Source: Riptortus pedestris (lineage: Eukaryota > Arthropoda > Insecta > Hemiptera > Alydidae). Taken from it: a stretch of DNA of 64,000 bases. The translations under genes and the position numbers were made by a program. The notes beneath the pieces are model-generated. The model was not told the origin of the DNA. It saw nothing but the letters and a program-made list of their open reading frames with translations, and ran no database searches. This document shows positions 28,168 through 38,700 of this stretch, one piece after another (position 1 is the stretch's first letter; each line of letters opens with the position of its first letter). The DNA is taken from positions 3,848,501 to 3,912,500 of the forward strand of contig CM032229.1 of assembly GCA_019009955.1 (NCBI GenBank). The letters are read 5' to 3'.

Positions 28168-31100
28168 GAACGGACCTCATTTTCGTCATCTCCTGGGTAG
28201 GATCGATGGACATTTGAGGAAATTTTTCAAAACTCGCGTCATGAGTACCTCAATAGCTGATTTCCCTTAAACGAAATCTACTAAAAACAATGACAACTAG
28301 AAGATATGGTCTCAGAAGGCTGATTGACTGACTAGAGGGACAGTGGTGAATGTTATTTGAGCATATGTTTGATTATGACTATGAGTTCAGTTAATAAAGG
28401 TTACTTGTTGAGATAGGACGTGGAATTCTTTATTTTCTACCTCATTCCTTCACAAAAATTTAAGCAAATTGTTATAGAACTTTGCCCATCTATCTCCTTT
28501 CACAAGCAACTGGTTGGAGGCAAGAATTACTTGTGACTTGACCGTAACAGTTTGGAGAGAAAAATTGATAGATTAAAAGTCTATTAAGGAACCAGCTTAA
28601 AAGTCTATCTGTTATTTGCTTCCTTCCCTGCCTGTCACATCTAAATAACAGGGTAGCTCGAAAGCTGACTGAAATGATAAATTGAGTGTGATAGCTGGTA
28701 GGAGTAAGCAAAAGTGGGGAATTTCTTACCCTTTCTAACACTCAAGCCTCAATTTGAACTAATTTTGCAAAACAACATAACATGCCTTATGTAGAGATAA
28801 GTACTGAACCACATTTTGTTTACACCAGGCTCTTGCTTATACTGAATATGGAATTAAATGTAAATTGAAATAGTCCTCTGTGACGAGCTGTGTGGGTTCT
28901 TCCAGTGTGATTAGCACAGACATTAAGAATAATGACCTTCATTAATGATACACAAATTAATAGGGCTTAGGCTATTCCAAATTTGGCAAATGTGCTGGAT
29001 AAACTAAAGTTCATTAATGGTTGAAATCCGAGAGAGGACCAAATTTGTAATTGTAAATATCTCAATATATGTTTTTAGAATCCTACTCATATGATTATGG
29101 ACTTGAGCTATTATATTACTGAAGACGTTGCCTTAAGTTCAATTTTTATATCTTGTTAACATAAAACTCATTAAAATCCTTAGTTCAGCACTGTCTAGAA
29201 AAGGATGGTAGCATGTATGTAATCCACTCCAATTAGCCGTAGCACTAGAAATCAGACATTAATAAATAAGAACAACAACTCCGGCAGTATATAATTTGAG
29301 ATGATGTTATCAGTTAGTCATTCCTTAACTACTTAGCTACTAGGCAGTCACTGCTTGATGGTCTTTTGATTTCAACAATTTCAATACTGGCTGACAAGAA
29401 AACCTTTATTTGGGACTAATAGAATTTGTGAATTTGACGTACCTATGAAAAAAAAAGGTGATATTGTAAAAGGCAGCCACTTTTCTTGAAGTTTTCACTT
29501 CAAATATAATTATTGTGAACATTAATTTCAGATGCCAAAGTTGAGAAATTAAAAGTTCTCGTGGAATTTGGAATCCACCATGTTAAATATTCGAATTTCG
29601 CTCTAGCTTTTAATTATTTGAAGTCTGCACTGGAAGTATATGAAGTAAGTACTTATTCTCTCATCCTGAAATATTTTGTTCCCCCTCACTCACTCTCCCT
29701 TTCTCTTTCCCTATCCCTCCCCCTCCCTTCCTCATTATTTATGTATACTTATAAAAAGAAGAATGTGTTATCAAATGAGGCATTAACAGATTTATTTATT
29801 TTCCTTTTCTTTTCATTTTGTCTCAGGAAATATTTCAAAATATGGCAGCAACAAATAATGACAAGCGTGATATTGATGTAAAAAAAACAAAAATCAAAAA
29901 TGTTTCTCTCAGAGAAATTCAATTTGAAAAAGAGAAGGCACTCTGCTACTTTGGTAAGAATTAGAAATTGTTTAGAACTTCTTATAAATGTTGTTTAATT
30001 TATTGATAGAGAATGCTTGCTAATCAATATCAATGGCCCATTTTATTAGTTTTTATTTATGAGTAATTTTAATGGAAATCAGCTTTTGAGGTTGTGCTTA
30101 TGGCACAACTGTTTCAAGCCTCAATCAATCCTACCTAAATGGTGACATAAATGAGGTCCATTCAAATATATATATAATAAATCATCTGTAACTGCTGTAG
30201 TGGTTGTAATTTTTGTTTGATCTCTAATTCCATATTTAAACATTTCATATAAAAAGAAAAATTAAGTTTGTTAATGATGGAAATTTTACCAGGAGATGGA
30301 GGGGGGGGGTGTTTGGGGGGGTAATCTAAAAATATCTCCATTCTGTTCAGATTGGAAAATGTTATATAACCTTTTTTTAATCGCTAATCTTACTTACTTT
30401 TTTAATATGCTATCTTAAATCTTTTTGCAAATTTAATTTCTTACAATTTTCTATGCATTTTTTTTCTTTTAATATTAAGCAGAGATTAACCAAGACTTAT
30501 TATATCCTTGTAAAATTATATCCATTATTATATCCTTGTAAAATTTCAGAATTATTCATTTGTTCCTCCGTGAATATAAATAATTCTAAATGAAGTGTAG
30601 CAAAACATTTCATTTATTTAATGTAATATAAGTAGAAGAAACTGACACGGTGCCCAAATAGGATTATTTGTTTTTTTATCGACCGCCAAATATTGACTCG
30701 TCTATGCCACATTAGGTTGTTTTCCTCTGCACATCATCAATAAACAATCCTAAAAGTTTCAAAAATTATAATTAATATATAGGAATAAGTGTACTACTAA
30801 TTTTCAGGTAAATGTTGCACACATCTTGGAAATTTTAGAAGAGCAACAATTGAACTGAAAGAAGTTGCTAATCTTAGTCTCCTAACAAAATTAGAAGTCT
30901 TATTTAAGAAAGGGCTTTTAAAAGTGAAATTTTTTCCGGAGAAATATAAGGCTAAAATCAAATCTTACATTCATTTGAAGTCCTATGCTAATACCTGTCT
31001 TGCACACGCTCATATAGTAAGCTGATTTACTATCTTACACCTTTCTAATATCTTAACTAGGTATATCACCTTATAAGCATTCACACTCATAACCAGAGTT

Positions 31101-32321
31101 ACTTAAAAAGAAATGGTTATTCAGAAAATTTCCTAAAAAATTAAAAAGTCCACCACTGTTTCAGACATTAGATGTCCATGTGCAAGTCTAGAATATGTGT
31201 GTGTGTCTGGCAGAATATACTTTTTTTTTGTAAGATTAGTTCATTTGTAGTAGCAAAATCTCTTGAGGATGAGGGGGGTGGGGTAAAAATGCAAATCTCT
31301 CTGTACCTATTAAAAGTTCAGAAAATCTGTGTAGAACCTCTTCTGTTTATCATAAGAAAACTCATGTTACAACATTTTTTAATCTGATTCATAGGAGTGA
31401 AGGTATTTTAAATTTTGGTTTTTGACATCCCTTAAAACTCGCACATAGGACTGTCCCATTGATCAGCAAACTTCATGTGTTATACTATTCCTATAACATA
31501 CTAAAATATTCACTTTCTTTCTCAAAAATTAAAAGTTGAAAGTGTTATATTAGTAAATTTCCATCAAAATACTAAAATTTCAAAAGTGCTAAATTCACTG
31601 GGGAATTTGTTGAGTATGGGTTTTGTTTCGCAACATATACTTCTATGTAATTACACGAGATACAATAATATTTTTCAAGGAATGTAACTTATTTATCTTT
31701 AAAAAAAATGCTTTGGTTAGCCACATGTGAGCTAAAGCGTTGGCCTTAATCTCACATGGTAAACCTTGAGTGGCGACTTCCATTCCCGCCTGGCCCATAG
31801 GAATTTATTTATTGTTAGCCATAGTAGCAAAAAGTGGAAATTAATAAATAATAATAATTATAAAACATTATGTTGAAAATGCTTATTGGTATGGAAAATT
31901 ACAGATTACAATCCATTGTAGCCACTTTTGTATTGAACCTAAGATTCAAAGTTATCCAATGTAGGCAATTTTCATTAATAACTTGTTTATTTGTGAACAA
32001 AACTACTTTAATGAAAGCAACGTATATATATTTGTTAATTTATTTTACATTTCAGTTGCAATTTGAATATGCTGAAGCAGAGTATGCAGTGAAAAAAGCA
32101 ATTAAGTATGGCAAAATAGTGAATATACTCCAGTGCATGGCTTCTGCATATGCAACATATATTGACATAAATCTCCTTCGAGGCCATTATGAAGACTCAA
32201 AACTTGCAGAAAATGAAGCCCTTAAATTGGTGTTACCACTGTATGAAGAAAGAGATATTTGGAATGTAACCCACATAGGGAAAGTACTTGTGGCAGTGTT
32301 TAAAGGGAGGTCAGGCTAATA

Positions 32322-32382
<61 letters not shown>

Positions 32383-32558
32383 GGTATAAGAGATTCAATG
32401 TTCTTTGTTATAATAACAAGCTGCCTAACTTATTTGATTTACTCACTAGACTCCCTCTCAAAAACTCTGGTCACCCATCGAAGAACTGACCGTGCTCAAT
32501 GTTGCTTGACTCATGTGATCTAAAGTCAGACACTCTACCACTGATCTATGGGCACCCC

Positions 32559-32591
<33 letters not shown>

Positions 32592-35500
32592 TACAAATTG
32601 ATTATAGAGTCAAAAGTGGTATGTTAAAACTATGTTTCATACATGTGTGTATAATAGCCCTCTGTTATTGACGATTTTCTTTACCCCCTACAGTTACATC
32701 TTCGAACAAAGTATTTTCAGAGTCCAACTTTCTTTAGTAATAGTCTTTCTATTCTTATTTCTCTCTTACTCTATCATGTAGTGTATATCAGATCTGCCTT
32801 CAAATTTGTCTTTTGTTCTCATTTTCTACTCTTTTTACTATAACATTACTTGTCCTGCCATTATACTGTTAAATATAGTTCAGGGAGGGTTCTGTTACAT
32901 ATTTAATCACCTGAAATTGATTGTCTAGTCAATACCACTCGTTTATCTCTTTTCACACATGCTAGACCTAGCTGCAGACCACTTGCTACTAAACCCTTTC
33001 CAGCACTCACGAGAGGAAGTTTGACAGTTCTTATAAGAATTCACCAGACCAGACCTTTTTTTATCCATCATATTATAATAAAGCAGGTGCATTATTATTT
33101 ATTTATTCATCTATACATCAATCTTAGTTTCTTATCTACGCACGATATCTACAATTTGTGGAAAGTACATGAGTTACGTGCATATTAATATACCTAGCCA
33201 GATCTCCCTCAAATTCTCTAATCAACTGTATCGTTTTCCATGCAGCCCTGGATCAATCAACTCTGAGAATTCATTTTCTCTTTACTTGTATTTTATATAT
33301 TTGCTGCCTCTTCTAGTTTCCTATAATTTAATTTTACTTTTCCAAGGCTAGAGCTTGTAGGCTTTCCTGCTGGGGTTGGAGCAAGGAGTCCCTATGTTCA
33401 ACATTTTTTTTTTTTTAATAGTATTTCTATTTATTATAATGTATTTAACTTTTGGGTCATTAAATTCAGAAATTTCAAGTACAAATTTTCCTGGACTACT
33501 ATCCTAATTCATATTATAAGAATCCCATCTTATATATTGAATTTATTTCAGGCTATACAGAGGAGAACTATCCGAAGCAATCGACATTGCTAAAGCAGCA
33601 TTAAAAAGTGCTTACACTTTTAGAACAACTAATGTTTTCTCATTTATGCTCCCTCTTTTCCTCAGGTGCCTTGTATGTAACAAAAATTATTACATTTTTT
33701 TATATAATTCATACTAATGTAAATATTTTATATATATTTGTTGAATATATGTATGTTTGTATGTATATAAAATATTTGGGATTCTAATACTTAAAACAAT
33801 AATTAGGCCATCCATTAAAGAGTATGATTAATATGCAATACTGATATATTTGAAATATTTAGCTTACATTTGAATCACTTGTCCATTGATTCTTGTGCAA
33901 AAACACTTTTTGAGAAGCCTAGAAACATTTTGTCTACTAGAGTGTGACGGATCATTCCAAACGTCTCACTACCTTTCTCAAAAGATGTAAACATTTTCTT
34001 TTTGAGATCCTAAAGTTTTAAACCACAAGGATGAATAACCGCAGTTGCCATTTTATTTTCCACCTCTCCATCTTTGCCATTTAAAAAAAAAAAAAATCAT
34101 ACTTTTTACGGTATCCACTGAAAACCCCTAAGAATCTCTGAAATGATTTAATGGAAAACAGCTATTCATGTTACAGCATTGAAAATGTTTCAATGTTGTG
34201 CTTAATGTAAGCATGCATTATTCAGCAGTTTACCTACTCTTAATCTTTCTAATAATTTTTATTATGCTTAGGCATATCAGAAAAAGTTCCTGGACATTGT
34301 TGAAGTATTGTGTGGATTGGAGAGTAACTCCCAGCAGTTTTCAGCCTTTGAAAAATGCACTATCAAACAGTTAGTTGATCGATTAAATTTATTGCTGCTC
34401 ACAGAGATAGGTTTCTGTATGGAAAATCCGATGGAACTTGTAGCCAGAATGCAGGATAAATATACTCAAACCATTCAACCCAAATATAGGTCACATTTCA
34501 ATATTTCTAGAAGAATCATTAGCCAAATGTGGCTTTGGCACATAAGAAGGTAACTTTCTTCTGTATTTATTATTTTATCTGAGCCTGTTCATCCTACGAG
34601 TTATATATTTTTGGCATTCATTATTGTTTATTGAACAGTTCTTAATTTAATTAATATAAGCTCCTTTTGGGGGAGAGGGGAGAGGGTAGATTAACCGCTA
34701 GGTATTCCCCCAGGTTGGCCGACCTACTCCTGGCTTTAATATGCTCTCAAACAGAAAGACTGCACCGAACAAAGGCAACAAATTTAATTCTATATATGAT
34801 TATATGATGTACCTCCCAGTACCTCGGATCACTCTATTCTATATACGATTGTACCTCCCAGTACCTCGGATCACTCTATTCTATATACGATTGTACCTCC
34901 CAGTACCTCGGATCACTCTATTCTATATACGATTGTACCTCCCAGTACCTCGGATCACTCTACTCTATATACGATTGTACCTTCCAGTACCTCAGATCAC
35001 TCTATTCTATATACGATTTACCTTCCAGTACTCCTTATTTATTAATAAGAATATTTGTTGATTCTGCTGTAGTATAAATGAATATACTCTAAAGTTTGTG
35101 TTTATTAGCTGTATGTAAAATGACTATTAAACTATGATTTAGAAATTTGTTTTTTATATTATTTTCTAAGCTTTAGGAAGCTTAGAAAATATGTATCATG
35201 ATCAAATTCTCTTCAATAATTAATTAAAAGGGAATGTTTTGCAGAAAAGAGTTTGATAAAGCAGTAATCTGGAGGATAGAGCCTCATGATGGAGTTGACC
35301 TTCTCTATGAGAATATTCCTAACACAATTATTTTTCTCGAAGCTCAAATTCAGTGGATGGTTCATAGAATAAATGAAACAAATCAAATAAATAGTGAAAA
35401 AGTAGCTTTATTTGATCAGAGGCTCCGGAAAATAGAATGGATATGCAAGAAGCGGAGGCTTTTCATGTTCCCCAGGTTTCTTTCCCTATTTTAGTTTTGT

Positions 35501-35664
35501 ATTATATTTGTATAGAAGAAAATTAAAGATGAAGAAACACTCGCAATTCAGATAATTGTAAACTTTCTTCAAATGTGCACCTTTTGATTATTTTTTGAAA
35601 ATTGCATCATGAGTACACAGCTTCACTATTCACAAAGAAAATCATTTAGAGTTAATAAATAATT

Positions 35665-35734
<70 letters not shown>

Positions 35735-38700
35735 CTCACAAACTAAATGAATAATTTTATTCCACGGAATACAACAACTGTTATATTTTTTACTGTAATT
35801 AAAACTGGTTTCATACATTCTAGGGTTTTGCACCTTAAAGCTTACAGAAATGTAATATGCTTTAACTATGAAGACTCTAAACGTCAAATACCAGGCCTTC
35901 TTGAGCTAAAGAGAGCACTAACTATTGCAAGAGACCATGGAAATGTCCATGAAATGGCATGGATTCACCATACCTTGGATGTAAGTTATAAATCTACTAC
36001 ACTGTACATATTCATCTAATAAATATTTTTTAGCTGCTTTAACTGAATTTAGTACAACTTATAACAGTACAAGACAGCCGTAAATTGTCACTAAATACAG
36101 CTCCCTTGAGCCTCATATCTCTCAAGATGCTTTGCCATTTACTAAGGGTCCAGTTGACATCACATTAAAAAGTAAAAATAGGGTACTTATTCTCACAGCT
36201 CATGAGAATGATGAAAGCAAGGAACAGATGTCTAGAATATTGACAATATTAATTGGTCGTTGTTAGAATTTTCCCATTCTCTGTGGCAACTGGCATTGTT
36301 TGCTCATCCCTGGCTAGGCACATTGAATTCCTAGTAGGTTTTGCCATCTCTTTGGTGACAGGCATTTTGTTTGCTGTGTAATTAATAAATAGATATGTTT
36401 GTTTAATTGTTATTTTCCTCTCAGTGATATCTATACTGTAAGGGCATTTACTGAGAATGGCACAAACGTTTTGTCATTATTTGTAACTGTGCAACAATGT
36501 TTTATTTGAAAAATAACACTTACAGCTCAATCCTCAAAGTATAACTTCCCTTGTTGGGCTGTCTTCGAGCCACCTATCAGTCCTAGTCTTCAGGAACTTG
36601 CAAACTCCTGGTTATTAAACTTGTCTATGCCAAAGGAAATAACTGAGCAAGTAACAGTGAGATAGGGCGAGGTGGGGGGCTGTATGCAGGCTGTGGTATA
36701 TATCCAAACATCAAGTTCTTCAAATTTATTTTGCTATTCTAATGGTATGAGGATGAGTATTATCTAGAAGAACTCTCTTGTGATTGATTAGGGCAGAATA
36801 TTTCTGAAACAGAACTTCATTCACCCACTTCAGTTACAGAGAAGTCTGTATTCATAACACACTAACAGGAACCAGCTCAAAGTACACCTCACCCTTAAAA
36901 TTCCACCAAACAAGAACATAACTATATATCCAAACCTATCATGTCTCACAACCTGATTCGTTAACTGGTCTAGTGTTAACCTCTGCTTGTTCGTCACCAT
37001 TGCTGTAATCTTCAGTGTTGCTTGTGTATCTTTGAAAAAGTGTCCATCACTCTTTAAAATAACGAGTATCTTTAGAACTGGTGGACAACGTTGATAACCT
37101 CTACACAATGTCGGTTCAAATCATGGAGTATCAATAGGCAACTCCTAAAATTTCTTGCAAGGGATTTAAGATGACAGTGTATTGTTGGCCTGGAAGGCCC
37201 TAGAACAGTCGACTGTTGGTGGGTACTGGTTCATGAATTTTCATTAACTCCCTTTTGTGTAGAGTCAATGTTTCACTTAAATTGGCACCCAGAATGTAGT
37301 TAATCTTCAAGGGTGGTGCCACCACTGTCAAAACACCCAAACTAGTGTTTTGCAGTCATATAATTCAAAACTTCCTCCTCCTCCACTTCATATATATGTT
37401 TCGAGCAGGAGCCATTCCAGTTTGTTTACAATAATACCTCAAAAGTACACAATTTTTTTCTGAATTCATATTAAAAGAGTAGTACAGATATTGGTTTGAA
37501 TGAGATACAATAACTGAGTGAACAATTATTGTTTGAAGGATTCTTTTTTCTAATGAGCAAGAATAGTTACAAATTATTAAAAAAGACTGAAAGACTATCA
37601 GAAATTAAAGACTGATACAGAACAGGAGAGATACAAATTCCACTCAAGAACCGAACAAGAAATTGGATATGGCAAAAATGAATGGAGAATACAACATACA
37701 AAATTTGTATTAACATGTTACATATGTATCAGTAACAAACTCGAGATATATATATATAAGCGATTCAAGTAAAATAAAGATCAAGCTTGTTTACAGCTGA
37801 AATCAAAGTTATAGTTTATAGGGAGAACAAATTGAAAATTCAAAATATCTTTGTTAATGAGTCCAATAAAAAAAAAGTGTATCCCAATCTTGTCAGAAAT
37901 TTAGTGTTCTATAAATGTTCATGTATATACTTTTTTCCATCTTGAATATTAAGTGACATTTAGGTATATTTTCAGCCACCATTTGTATTTTATATTAACT
38001 CAGCAGCAAAAAAAGTCAGCACACTTCAATTTTTGTTGAAACTACCATTAAAAAATTGATATGGTTCATTTTTTTTTATAAGGGATTGGTGTGTTATGGG
38101 AAACAAATAACTAATACAGAAACTTGGGATTTTTCATGTACAAAATTTTTTATAGAAAAACCAGAAATATTCCAAAATTTTAAAAAATAGTTTTTTCTTC
38201 TTTTTTAATATACATATATGTACAGTTTTAATTGTAAATAAAAAAACAAAAATTATTGTTAATAACGAGTATTACCTCCTCTTGCCTGTAGTCTCCTCGG
38301 TATTCTTTGATATGAATGTCTTTAAGTGACTGCAGATTAATTAGTCTTCTCCAAATACTCCTCCCCAGTTCATAGCACCATACTTAGTGTCACACAGCAC
38401 TCTCAAATCAATTGCAAAAAAGACGCACTTTACTCTTGAAAGATATATTCAAGAAAAAAAAACTGTGTCGACTCTAAGAAACACTACTGAAATGATTTGG
38501 TTTATAGTTGAATTATAGGCCTTTTAATGGTAATAGAGTGAATATTGGAAAAATATAGAACTAGCTCATAATATGTGGACTTTGCCACAGAGACACATTT
38601 TGTCTCTCTCGTTTACGATTTTTTAAACAAATTCAAAGTTGCCGGTTTTATTGCTGTCCTCTAGAATACCTTATCCTGTATATTCAACAGGTAATTATTA

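Noticed and set aside
36540..37430. Possible BEL/Pao-like polyprotein on -
   Set aside because: A 92-codon frame and a loose zinc-knuckle-like pattern, but no motif I could defend.
38000..38440. Possible Tc1/mariner remnant (CAGCAAAAAAAGTCAGCACA)
   Set aside because: Only one end-like sequence; no partner inverted repeat, TA duplication or transposase found.
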